This document shows positions 47,438 through 59,702 of a stretch of DNA of 64,000 nucleotides, piece after piece. Within the stretch, counting starts at the first letter, position 1. Every line of letters starts with the position of its first letter. Where the stretch lies: assembly GCF_001039355.2 (NCBI RefSeq), contig NW_019776037.1, forward strand, positions 15,961-79,960, written 5' to 3'. The notes under the pieces are model-generated. The model did no database searches and was not told where the DNA came from. It saw only the letters and a program-made list of their open reading frames with translations. The position numbers were made by a program, and so were the translations under genes. Origin of the DNA: Lingula anatina. Its lineage: Eukaryota; Brachiopoda; Lingulata; Lingulida; Lingulidae.

Positions 47438-50400
47438 ATGTTGCCAACCGTGAACGAGAAGTCGACCGACCCAAGGGTGACCGTCGTCACTGATAGTGTG
47501 TCTCCTCGTCAAACTGACGCTGAGGTACGTGGCAAGGATACTAAGTTAAAAGGATAACAACTGTTCGTTTTGACAAAAAAAAAAAGAATTTTGCTGGGAT
47601 AAATGACAATTTTTCCATACTTAATTATGGTTAATCAACCGATTTCTACATTCGAAGTTAGTCCTTTTTTTGTAATAATATCTTAAGAGATTATTACAGA
47701 GTATAACCATCTATGGAGGGCAGGTGGTCCAATGACAAACACAGATTTTTTCAGAATAACTGCCGTCTTTGTGGTAAAATAGAAAATATTATATTTCTGT
47801 CAGTTTTTTTAATATGTATTTATTGTGAAATATAGATGTCATACAAAGAGTTGTTATCCCTTTAAGAAAAAAAGTGATTCAAATATTCTTAAATACAGCA
47901 AACAGGAATTTCCAAAAAAAAAAAAAAAAAGGATGGTAGAAACGAGGATGTTCGAAAAGCAAACTTATCGAAAGAATGAAATAGAGATTTAATGATAAAG
48001 TTTAATTAAAAAAAAAACATTATTTTGTTCTATAAACACCAGCTTTGAGATCGCTGTTTGTCTTAAGCATTTTGATGTCTATCAAACTATCTTCCTCGGG
48101 GAATGAGGCTGTCCAGGCAAATAGCCCTACCCAAGATACATGTAGGTACTTGCTTCTCAATCACCCACCTCCACTTGCTACCTGAGCCCTCCCCCCTCCC
48201 CTCCGTCTCACTTCGCTGTGTTTATATTATCTTGATGCACTGTTTGTCCATAAGGTCTGACCGGAAACTATTTATGTTTAGGAATGGCCACACAATCCCA
48301 TTATTGCGAGTGTCAAAAAAATGAGAGTGTTACAAACCCCAAATTTCACAATGAACAAAAACTTTTTGGATATTCTAAGTTCAAATTCCTTGTCATTATG
48401 CTGATTTGAACACTAAGAATGGAAACATTTTTCCTATCAAGGTGGTAAGTTGGCCAGCTAGCATGAGCAGTCAAATCGACGCTAACTCTCTTGTGAGCTC
48501 GGCATCATAAAACGCTAGTGGGCGTTATTTAGCACAGCTCAACAGGCAAGCCAGTCCCTTGTAAACGGGCAAAACAGACCCCCTTTTGGTAAGAAAATAT
48601 AAGTTCTTCCCCAAAGAGATGCTGTTTTTACCGACGACATCTAATATCTCCAATATTTTTATAGATTGTTGTACTAAGAGCTCTAATCAAAGAGACCGAA
48701 GCCCATGTCGTCGTCGTCGGACTCCTTGGACTCCTCTTTTGCCGCAGGAGCCTCTTCTTCTCTTCATTAGCAGCTGAAATTTGATTAAAATCATTTAGGA
48801 CTTTTTAGACAAAACCTATAAACATAATTTGCACTTTTAATTATGGAAATGCTGTGATGGTGAAACAGTTTCATAATGCGGACACCGTAGTAACTAGTTG
48901 TGGGAATCAAACTCCTGTTATCTTACAGGCACTGGTAAACCAAGACAAAGGATTCTTAGTCCTCAAACAGACTACAAAACAAGCTGACTTAACCTCTGTA
49001 GACTAAACATGATGTAATAGATAAAAGGGGTTAAAAAGAATTTATGCCAAACGAACTCCAAACAAAGACCTTCCGTAAAGTTACCTCAAATGCATGTGAA
49101 ATTTGAAAAGGGGGTTAGATAATTACGAGGTAAACAAAGACATAACGTGAAGTTACTTTAAGTGCTTGTGAGTCATTTTAAAAAGGTATTCAAAATGTTG
49201 ACCACCTTGACTGATTCATACATAAACTTTTGATTTCAGATCAAGGCGTCGTACAAAAAGTACATCATTGTTGCTGTTGCTGTCATTGTTGTTGTTGCTG
49301 TTGCTGTCGGTGGAACATTGGGAGCAGTTCACATGTCTAACAATGCAGCACAAGATGTGTGGAAGGTGGGCATACTAACTGTAGTATACTATATGTTTAA
49401 AGTCTCTCTTTATTTACATTCCATGTCTGTTTCTATTGTTTTTATCAATACTGTTTTGTTTTAATGACATTTGTTCTACTTTTTCACAATTCATTCGTTT
49501 GGTGTCACAGATTCTGGCGTCATTGTGATGTGACACTTGTCAATGGCGCACTAATGCGACAGTAATGGCAAAAATATACTGAAAAAATAACCTGATAAGG
49601 TGTCTTTCTTTAGGAGTACCACCTTCGTTTCACTAACAAAGACGGCACGAGTGAAAAGGAGAATATTAAGGTCAATGTCAAGGACAATGTCACCGTGTAC
49701 AACGTCCCAGATGAGCGATTTCACGTTGCCATGGATAACCCTAGGGTAAGATAATACCAAAATATTAATAACAGTACTTAAAAGTTTTTGAAATATTAAA
49801 TGGTAAGAATCAGTTGTTTAATTCGGGGTGTAAATATATACAGATAACCTTGTCAGCATCATATTTCCTTTAAAAAAATCAAATTCTGGATGGCCAAATC
49901 TTACTGAACAGGATATTTCTGGTTGTCGGCAGCGAAAGTATGATTACATGACCCAGATAACAGCAGTGACATACTCTCTTTATTGTTGCAGCCTATAAGA
50001 ATAAAGGTATTCATAATCACCATTTTAGGGTCTTGTGGTGTACAAAATGGAGATGAACAATAGGTTTGCGTGCTACGTGACGCCAATGAACAAGTCGGAC
50101 GAGTCTGACAGCAAGGACGTGGCCAACGCTCTTGAAAAGGCTGTAAGTATTTTTAAAGATTCAAATGTTTTCTAACTCCATGCAGATATTCGCAGTTTTA
50201 TCACAAAATTTAGGCCACGGACCCCCCCACCCTCTTTATCAATCCATGGAAAACGAAGAATTTGATTAAAGTGTTATTTGATTGAGTCAACCAGTGCCAT
50301 AGAGCTTTAAATGTTGAAAGAGCAATTCTCGTTACGTTTGCTTCCTGAATATGGAAAACTGTATAATAATAATTGAAATAAACCTTTGCTTTAGCATATT

Positions 50401-51918
50401 GTCACATATCGCCTAAAACTCCCCATTTACTGCCTTACATACATTCTTTTATGTAGTAAATAAATCTCAGTGTTCAGTGACTAAATTAATTAACATTTAC
50501 ACACATATATATGTCATCTTTCGGGTGATGGATAGTTGCAATTTTGGGGTAAAAACTGAAAAATCGGTTTCTCAAATTTATCTTTTACCTGAGCACCCAC
50601 GTTCAGTTTTAACGCTGATATAATGACACCATATAGTACTCCATCACCCTGCCAGCGATTTTTCTTAAAGGTCTTAGTGAGAATTTTATCGTTGATAAAG
50701 CAAAATAATGCCTTTGTTTAATGAAAATGGGGTTGTAGCCGAAACACTCCTGGTCAACTCTGCCAATTTTTGTGTTAAAGTCTTGTTCAGGGATGAAGTG
50801 ACGCTCCATACCGGTTGCTATCTCACCTCAAAATAGAAAGTTGTTTAATTGACGATTAAAGCTTTGACTTATCGATGCTTGTACACTGCAAAGAAAAAAT
50901 ATAAAAGCCGAATTTTTAATTTTTTGAGTTTTTTTTTCATTGTTTTAAATCACCACAAAGATAGATGTATTATTAAATAATTGCATGCATTGCATGCATG
51001 AAAAAACTCATTTTCGGTATCTGGATGATTATAAAGGGTTACAATATCTTAAATTATTATTCTTTCAGAGAAACGACGAGATCAATAACCCAGAAGAGGA
51101 TGAACAAACGCAATACGTTGCCAACTCCTCTCCAATTAAGGACAGATCCTTCCTGAGTCCCAAAATACGGGACTTTTGCAAGGATCTGCAGGCGTATTGG
51201 CTGACGGAGAAAGATGGCGGTGCTGTAGATGGCGCCACCACTAAGGCACCGGCAGGTGAGAAAGAAAGGAGACATTATTATACGTCTTTTAATATGTCGA
51301 AATAATTTCTTAAATAAGAAAAAATATAAAAAGACAATTGAATCAGTGGACCTCATGCATATCTTTATCTTCATACTTATATTAAGAACGTTTGTTACTT
51401 TTATTGTATTTTCATCCTATGAAACGATGTGTTAAACTATGCACTTTTGGTCTAAAGGCCTGAAATACGAAAATATAAATAAATAAACTTCAAACTTGAA
51501 AGAAGTTATTACAGCCAGTTACTAAATCGTGGTTGAATCGGCTGACATGATTTATTATTTTAATTAATATAACGTTTCTTTTGGCTGTGGTGCAATATGG
51601 GTTTGTCGTTTAAGTTAACAATATTGAATCCGTGTGTCAGAGATCGATTTTACAAAAATTCTATTGATCAACTTTGTGAAAAAAATTATGTTATGCATGA
51701 ACTGTGCTGCTAGATACCAATATGCTCTGGTCTATTTATATAGTTCAATGTGCTTAATATTGTTTAATGTGTTTTATATTTCAGAGAAAAGTCGACAGAA
51801 GCGTGCTTGTTACTATCAGCGCATTACTCTTCGTCGATACGTTGTCATTTACCGCTACGGTAGGCGATACGTCAGATATTACTATTACAGTGCAGTGCGT
51901 CGCCGTTGCTACGGCTAA
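47438..51918 (+). CDS. BRICHOS antimicrobial peptide precursor, copy 7 (single-disulfide type)
   Basis: Exons 47438-47524, 49240-49365, 49614-49745, 50029-50142, 51069-51255 and 51785-51918 join to a 259-residue intact protein, the segmental duplicate of copy 6. It has anchor 37-61, BRICHOS cysteines C130 and C190, and RQKR at 219-222. The 37-residue peptide differs from that of copy 6 at three positions (Gly1 to Ala, Arg5 to Gln, Leu33 to Arg), so its net charge is unchanged. It ends CYG, with a possible amidation Gly. The dibasic site, the two terminal Cys and the central YGRR turn are unchanged. TATA box at 47,341, kappaB-like site at 46,838, polyadenylation signal at 51,986. Confidence 0.9.
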
Positions 51919-51985
51919 ATTCGACTGGCTCATCCTAATATCAACCCAGTCATCTTAAGTGTGAGGCTCACGCAAACAAGAGCTC

Positions 51986-51991
51986 AATAAA
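51986..51991 (+). terminator. Polyadenylation signal of copy 7
   Basis: AATAAA 68 bases after the stop, in the same context as copy 6. Confidence 0.7.
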
Positions 51992-53387
51992 TCAGCAATC
52001 TAAACTGTGATTTTCTTTAGTTTCTTGATTTAAAATGCACAAAGAATGTTTGAGGCTTTTGCTTAATTCACGGTTGCTTTTGGATGTTGCTTTGTGCTCA
52101 ACTTTTCCGGTTAACTAGACTTTAGAAGTACTTTGGCTTAGATTAAGTACGTGCTATATAATGAACTGAAGAGACATAATGTTCAATTAAAAAGAGATGG
52201 TGATATGGTCACCGCCATCTTCTGTTTATGTTAAAACAGATTCTGTGGTTGTCATTTTATTTTGGATGTATTTGCTTTGGTTTGAAATGAAAGATGTTGC
52301 ATAAGTGAGTGCCATTAAAAAAACTTAGTTTCGGTCAATTATTTGAGTTTTAAAGTGCATAAAACATGTGAGTGATTTTGTGAACCATTTGAGTCGTTGA
52401 ATGCAAGGCATATTTGCGTCATCACTTGTTTGCACTTTGCCCTGTTCTATCGTAAGAGATGAACTAGCTATAACGTTTTGTGAACAGTATCATAAGCGAT
52501 TTGGTGTTGTTTGAATTGAACTGTGCTAAAGCTTTTGTCATTTCAATAAACTTTTATCAGTAACAAATGGTTGAGTTTTTCATTTTCTGTGAGATCATCA
52601 AAATGCCCAATTAATAAAACAACAATTTGTCCTTCACTTCAACATGCATCATTTCAATTGTAAATATAGCGTCATATCTAAGATCCATAGTTATAATGAA
52701 GATTTCTTTTATTTTAAAAGGCGTATGCATTGCTTGGAGATGAAGATACGAAGGCAGCGTGCCACGCCTCTTGCAACGCCCCTTGTCACGCACCTTGCCA
52801 GGGTGAAAAAAATCTCGATTTCACTAACCTAGTTTCATTTGTCAAGTAGGGCGTGGACTAGGGTGAGGCGCGGCAAGATCGGTGGTCGTAGGTGGCTGGT
52901 TCTTACAGCCCAGTTGGTAGGGTGCACGGTTGCAGAAAATCACTAGTTTGTAGCCTGGTTCTAGATAGTTTGCCTCGTCCACCACTCATGTCATTACAAT
53001 ACAATGACCAACGTAATGGAACAAACGCAGGCACTTGTGGGACTCTCCCGTGTTAGAGTATACAATCGCTACGGCCGCACACCCCTCCTCCCTGTCTGGT
53101 TTGTCATAATCAGTTTTCAAAAATGACACTAGTTTCTGGTCACGAAAAAAAGTTTTTTTTTAATTTAAATGATTAAACTAAGTCATCAGTCCAGCAAAGT
53201 GAGACTTCCAGGGCCCTTTAAGCTTTCTCCGCCGACCTAGTACATTCGATTGTTGGCACCGATCGCCGGTTGTCGCAGTCTCTGAACTCTACTAAAAGAG
53301 AGCGTTACAGCCATTATGTTCTACCTTAACAAAAGAAACGCTTTGTTTTACTATATATTTGGCAAAAAGTAACATTCTTTCATCAGC
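51992..53387. other. Spacer between copy 7 and the tRNA
   Basis: Duplicated 3' flank to about 52,705, then unique sequence with a short CACGCC/CACGCA-type imperfect repeat at 52,755-52,805. No gene recognised. Confidence 0.55.
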
Positions 53388-53459
53388 TCCGATATGGTCT
53401 AGTGGCTAGGATTCCTGGTTTTCACCCAGGCGGCCCGGGTTCGATTCCCGGTATCGGAA
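53388..53459 (+). tRNA. tRNA-Glu (UUC)
   Basis: The acceptor stem pairs TCCGATA (53388-53394) with TATCGGA (53452-53458). The anticodon stem CCTGG/CCAGG encloses the loop TTTTCAC with anticodon TTC at 53421-53423. The T arm contains GGTTCGATTCC (B box) and the D arm TGGTCTAGTGGC (A box). A T-rich run a few bases downstream (ATTTTTTTA) is a likely RNA polymerase III terminator. No intron. It decodes GAA/GAG. Confidence 0.95.
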
Positions 53460-54567
53460 CATTTTTTTATTTTGACAGCACGGGTATAGTCTTTCACGGT
53501 AAAGGCTTCCTGTGCGCCGTAAACACTACCTGCCTCTTGTCTTTCCTTACGTCCTCTCCCATTTCCCTCGAATAAAAGACTAAGTCTCACGGTGTCATTG
53601 CCGTATTTTAAAAATGACAATAGATGGCGTTGCCAAAGTGTTTTTTGAAAAAAAGAAATAGAAAAAAAAGAAACATCAGTTTCTTGGTTTTTAAAAATCG
53701 TTAAGACACTTCAGCGCCCTGCATTCATATAATATTAGATTAACCTCGACGCATTTTCCGTGTCCTTTCTTCGCAAACGCATCGAACATACGCAGATGCA
53801 CCGTATCTGAAAAAAATACCTTATAGATTTCAGTTTTGACAGAGAGAAAATAATGATTGTGACAAAAATGGTTCTTCGCTGAGGACAGTAACCAGTTTCT
53901 CGACATTCTGCAACTGTACAGGTGCCATTCGTTCTATATACTGACCAGATATTTTCGGTTAAACTTAACATGCGCTTATTATCAGTGGGACCCGGGCGTC
54001 CATTAATTCCGAGGATTAACATTCTGGTAACACCTGTCTACGGTACAGGGATTAAGCACCACATTACATGGACGATGGCTCGGCGCCAAATAACGTTATA
54101 GTTGCTATATGGACGGAAAAGGAGAAATTATTTGCTCGGTTCAATAATTGGTTGGAGTTGGTGGTGAGAGCGGGGAGTCACCCTGTGTTGCTCGAGCAAG
54201 AACACCTTAACGACCGAGTGATAAAATACTGAGGTAGACGCCTGTGCGAGGTTAGCAGTTATTGAATGTGGGGTAAATAACGACGCCAGTCTTTACTAAA
54301 GGACATTCAGATTTAAAAATAAATCCAATCTTATAACCCCAAACTAAGAGTTTTAGATTTTATTAATTATAAAATGTTTGAATTAAATATTTTGTTTTTT
54401 ATGCCTTGCAATTTTTTTTTTGTCTAACGTTATCCCCAGACAATGTGCCAATAAAGTTTGACTTTTAACCAAATTGAAAACATTAATGTCCTTGTCACAT
54501 TTATCCCAACAGAACGCTTCCCGTGACTTTGACTACGGAGAGAAGACCTTAATTTACTAATGGCTAC
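53460..54567. other. Stretch right of the tRNA
   Basis: A minus-strand segment after TTTTTTTCAG (53810 downward) has an open frame with KC, EC and KC pairs to a stop. It could be a further exon of the cysteine-rich gene, but its phase (1) does not fit the best donor available, so it is left uncalled. Confidence 0.3.
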
Positions 54568-57500
54568 TCAGAGCTCGTGCGCCAGAACACGACAATGCTG
54601 TGATCTCATGTCAACACGCGACGATGGAGACAGTACCTGTGTCATATCTGCTTTACATTTCATTTGTAAACATAAATATTTACCACAGAAGTCTGTCGTT
54701 AAATCCGCATCGACAATTTGTTCACCGCTGTTCACAAGCGCATTGCCATCACATATAATTGCACAGCCAGTGTTACCTGTAGACTCTTTGGCAGCTTGCA
54801 AATAAAGCAAACAAACAAAGCATTACCCTCTACCAGGGCCACAGATTGATTTTTCACTAGATATTAACGGATGTGTCTCTGGTTAAATAGATGGCTAATC
54901 GCTGCACTGTGCAAATCGCCTGAGGAAATATGTCCACAGTAATAATTGCGGCCCTGGTAGATGGTAACAAAGCATAACCCTCCGGTCGCTTTGCAGTGTA
55001 TCTCCTATCCATTTTTATGCATGAATGTATATTGATATGCCCTCTTATGTTTTAGATAAAAAACCAAAGCTATTAGTTTACTCTATTTTGTTTAGCAAAC
55101 TAGGAGTTATATTATCGGTTCAGTTCTCCGAGGTAGCCTAATAGTTTTTTATGCTTAATTAATAAGGCACAAAACATGCCTGACATACATGCACAAAACG
55201 ATACTGATCTGCTGAAAACAATCTGTGCAGGTTATGAGTTAGCTCACCACATAAAGTATTAGATATTTCGCCAAATTTCAACTGATAAGTTTAAAGAACG
55301 TTTATATAAATATCCTATCAATATTTCACTAATGCCCCCCCCCCCCCCCGCCTTTCCTTCAAAATCAGTTTATTTCATGAGATTTTGATATGATCGATCG
55401 AGANTTTGGTTGACCGTCAATTGGTTACTCTTGTTTATCAATTCTTCCTGGGCTCTAAGTATATCTCTTTCAGTGGGGATTTACTGAGTGGATCAAATTA
55501 TGAGTGGATCAAATTCAAAGAGATGGGCTTATTACACGAGTCTGCTTCCTATTCTTTTTATGTGTTTGATTGCACAAATTAATGTGTGATGTTTATATCC
55601 TGTTTTTTTGTTTGTTTGTTTGTTTGTATTCTTTTCTGAGATGAATATTTTTCCTAAACTTGAAATAATTCGAAAATAATTGCCATGAGGAAAACCATCA
55701 CTGTGAAAATAAACAAAGTTGGGGTTGATGGCAGAAAGAAAAGCATGTTCATGTGCGCCGAGGAATTTTGTTTTCGTTCAAGCGACGAGAAAAACAGTAA
55801 CTTGACACATCAGAAAAATGAAGCTCCTGACTCATTTCAGACTCCCCTGTGTACAATTGTTATTTCGGAGATCGGAATAACCAATGTGCATATAAATACA
55901 GTGAGAATCAATCTTTGCTTTAGCGTTTACCACAATTGATTTAGCGGATGCTTTGACATTGGCTATATATCCAATACGAATTGACATCAAATTACACGCA
56001 AAATACACGCGTTTTACTAGATTAGGATATTTTGTACTTGACATATTATCAATAACATACGTTCAAAGGATGCATTTTTCTTCGGTATGAAATTAATTCA
56101 AACAATGTGAATTGTGATATTTGAATCACTCTTGGCTAAACAAGAGGAAGAACATCCTGCGCTTTGGTGTGTTATTTCCACTGCGCCATGTTAGATTGCG
56201 TGACAATTTTAATGTGCGAATATTTTTTCGTCAAAACCTGTAGATTTTAGGAATCACTTCAGCTGCTAATTTTTTTAGATGATTTCGAGTGGTACGTAGT
56301 TTTTGGACACTCAAGCCTATGTTGTTATAGTTCATTAAACCAAGTGTACTTCTATCGTAAGCAACATTTTTGCTTCGTCGTCTTTTTCCGGCGCTTAAAA
56401 ACACTAGAGTTCACTATAGCAAGTGTGAAAGAAAAAATGAGAACCCGTTTTTTTACATGACTTCAGTAAACACTACAGAAACACTATAGATAAGAAGCAA
56501 TTTATTCGCAAGCCCCTTCGATTGCATTCACCATCCTGTTTGCTACATGTTTTTCAAACCAGGAACAGGTGTCAGGGATTGCAATTAAGCCCCAGATAAG
56601 TGAAGTACAAACTTGAAACAACTTTTGTGTAAACCATTTAAACGTGTCATTATTTTAATCCATTCCTCTGTGTGTAACAGTGTATGCACAAGTATTAATA
56701 TAAGAAACAGACATTCGGGCTTATTTAATACACTTTATGCGCCTTACGGTATAGTTCATGTCTTATACTATATTATTCGGTCATGAAATTCGTCAATTTT
56801 TGTATGAAATATTTAATGATACTTTTAAATAGGGAACACCAATCCGAGCATTTCTAGCTGCAGCATGTGCACAGAGCAAGGTGCCTGTAAGGTATGCAGC
56901 AGTTTGTATTAACCAGATTAATCCATCTATAACGTCACCAGGTCGGGTTATCGCATACAAGCTTAATTTAATTAAATATCTTGGAACTGGAGAGGAAAAA
57001 TGAAACGCGATGGAGACTGGAGACAGGCAAACACTATATAGGTAAGAACAATGTTTAATTGTCTGTTGTAAAAAATATACATTTTAGAGCAAAATCACAT
57101 GTACGTGCTCAGGAAAGTGGACATTTTAAAAGAGAACAGATTCACGATTTGACAGGGATACAGTAAACACGACAATCATCTTAAGAAGACCTTAATTGTT
57201 TTCATGTTTTTGACAACACATCGTTCAAATGCAATAAGTACGTCTCGATGAGTATCTAATCAATGCATGACACGAAGCAAGTCTCCCATAAGGTAATCCA
57301 ATAACACGAAGGAGCTCTTGGAGTATTGCGGCACGCCAAATGTCCTCTACACGTGACAACATATTGCATCCAAAGACCAACATGTCAACACTTAATGTTC
57401 AAGCCACCAGTTTCTGTTCTCAAGCTCTCTGTGAAAATGAAAGCAGCGCCTCCCTTCAAATATAAGTGTAAAGCCTCAGCCTTGTTTCAAAGCTGTATAT

Positions 57501-59702
57501 GGTAATATAAACCGACCAGTTACATTCCATTTGGCGACACGTATCTGCAGTGACAATACATTTATTATACAGGAAACTCGAGTGGTTAAAGTACTCGTTG
57601 GATACAAAGGATGCAGATGGCCAGGTTCTCGGCCTCCCACGCAAAAAGTGCTTCAAGAGCCACGTTTAAGTGTTGCCGTCTTCCTTGCGGATAAAGTATT
57701 GAAGTTCACTACACCACTGTACAAGTAAACCCTCTCTTACAAATCGATTGTCGATATCTTTGTCTTGAGAAACATCACCATCGGCATCTAGGAAGATGTA
57801 GAAATGTTAAGAACATACATTACATTGTCAAATAAAAAAACTGTAAAAGTTATAAAATATTGAGATTAAATAGGTCCAGTCTTTGTCAAGAAGTGGCCAT
57901 ACAAGGGCCAGCTTCAACACGAACCAACTTACGTCCCCCAACGAACAAATTGCGGTACATATTGGGTTTCGGGCACATGGTGGGTTGTAGATTTCGACAA
58001 AACGACCCTTTCCGCCGGAGAAGTTTCGCATTGTATCAAATTTTGATCTAGGGTTTAATGCCATTTCTCAATTCGAGCCAGATGAAGGGATAAAAAGGCC
58101 AACATTATCAAAATCTAACAACCCCCCCCCCCCCCCACTCGCCCTGCGCATCTTAAAATGATACTTCAGATGACCGCAGCACCCTGTAACTGCTGCAGCC
58201 TGGGTGTATAGATTCAAAGGCTAGCTTAGGATTATTACGCAATATGGTCGTCGAATGACGTCAATCAGTCTATTTGTCAACAATTCTACTACCAGTTGAA
58301 GTGCGTCTGAGATAAAATGCCTTGACAACATTACCAGTGTTTTGGGTCTCAAGTTTTACTATAAATAATTCAAAGATAGAAAATTATGTCAGACATCTGT
58401 TGATGTGTCATTGAAAGAGATTCACCAATGTAATATTATTGTTCTTACAGCAGATAGCTAAACCGCCGTCACCGCCATGCGCCGTGATTCAACCTTGTTT
58501 AAATAATTAGTTTTGTTCGTTTTGATCGTAATATTTTGCGTAAGGTACTCACCGCGTTAGTGCCATTTTCTGTCTATTCGTAACTCCTCGAAGACATCTG
58601 GACTCGTTTTTTGGGAGTTTTCTGCCCGTTTCTGATCGGCTAGATAAGTAACCCTTGGGGAATTTTGCTGTCTGTTATTTTGTTTCATGCGCTCAATTTG
58701 GGCCGCTGCAAGTACTGTATACGGTAAAGCTGAAACATGAAACAGAATGCATTTTTACGGGATTCACAACCTATGATAAAAAAATTATAGATTATCTTTT
58801 GCCTTACGTTGATTTTTGTCATTCCAAGAGCTCTTTTCTTTTCTCTCTGAATCGCACTTTAAATAGCAGTTAGCATCTGTAAATAACGGGTGGCACGGTC
58901 GTTTGGAACACAGTCAAATACATTAAGCCAAAAGCCAAAAGAATAATATCTAGTCTGAAAACCATTGTTAAATAAGATTTTTGTTTCTAAAGAAAATGGT
59001 CGGATATGATGTCTTTGAAGAGTACCTTAAGAATTTTATGAAACTAAAACATGTCGTGATGACTTCTCAAAATAGCATTTTTGTCTTTTGCAGTCTTGCA
59101 GAACTGGAAATGGCATTGCTATTTATCCTTCTTGTTCGTTTTTCTTCTTTTTCAGTTTATAATTGTTTGCCTTTGGGTGACTTTTATAATCAGTTAACTC
59201 TCTTTCTTATATTGTAATATTTTTTGTGATTTGATCATGTTAAGTTTACATAAAGTTCATTAGATTTAAACAAATTAACACAGAAAAATAATTCGAATAC
59301 ATATAAAAATATATGTATATTTGAAGAAGAAAAGTATTCTGAGTTTGGTTCATTGACAGCTCTTCATTTATTTCTTTTACTGTCAAGAGCGTAAGTCTAC
59401 AACGGGTTTCACATAAAAGTAAATGAAATTGCCCAGAGATATTGTTCGAATTCTCAACGGGTAATTTTTCTGTCTTTGAAAGGCATTTGCATGTACTATA
59501 TATTAACCTTGCTAGTACTTAAGGTTAACTGAAACACTATTAAATAGTCAAAATAACTCTTAAATACTCCACACTTACTTCTTTTGTCGTTGTCTTTCCA
59601 TCTGAACGCTCGTTTGAGATTAAAACTTTGTCCAATATCCACCGCAAAAGACAAAACTACCAGAGCGCCAAGGATCCCCGCGGCAGTACACTTGAACAGC
59701 AT
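54568..59702 (-). CDS. Putative small secreted cysteine-rich protein (VWC-like), two-exon model
   Basis: Exon 1 (59702-59579) encodes 41 residues starting MLFKCTAAGILGALVVLSFA, a clear signal peptide, and ends at the donor AAGAA|GTAAGT in phase 1. Its upstream sequence is CpG-rich, as expected for a promoter. Exon 2 (54776-54568) starts after CTACAG in the matching phase and gives 69 residues to a TGA stop, with Cys in the order GCAIIC, FCGKYLC, KC and HC. The joined protein is 110 residues. The CDG...SGE...C...C pattern resembles single-domain von Willebrand type C proteins; this is a resemblance only. An alternative donor (CAG|GTACTG) inside exon 2 could lead to further exons, and the 4.8 kb intron could hide others. 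An AATAAA candidate lies near 54,360 on this strand. Confidence 0.38.
54777..59578. other. Probable long intron of the minus-strand cysteine-rich gene
   Basis: Little recognisable content: poly-C runs at 55336-55350 and 58123-58136, one n at 55404, scattered short frames on both strands. Small internal exons could be hidden. Confidence 0.4.

Larger units (their letters stand above)
43768..52705 (+). repeat. Segmental duplication unit containing copy 7
   Basis: This is the second unit of the duplication described for copy 6. Homology continues through the promoter, all six exons, the introns and about 800 bases beyond the stop codon. Sequence at about 45,120-46,393 has no counterpart in the first unit: an insertion here or a deletion there. 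No gene was recognised in it. Confidence 0.85.

Noticed and set aside
56826-56891. Possible small plus-strand exon with SSCSMCTEQGACK between AG and GTATGC
   Set aside because: Only about 20 codons, with no partner exon or start identified.
57828-58064. Minus-strand stretch with several Cys (FCRNLQPTMCPKPN and GPCMATS in one frame) near a GTAAGT
   Set aside because: No acceptable splice acceptor between the upstream in-frame stop and the Cys-rich part, and other frames are equally open.
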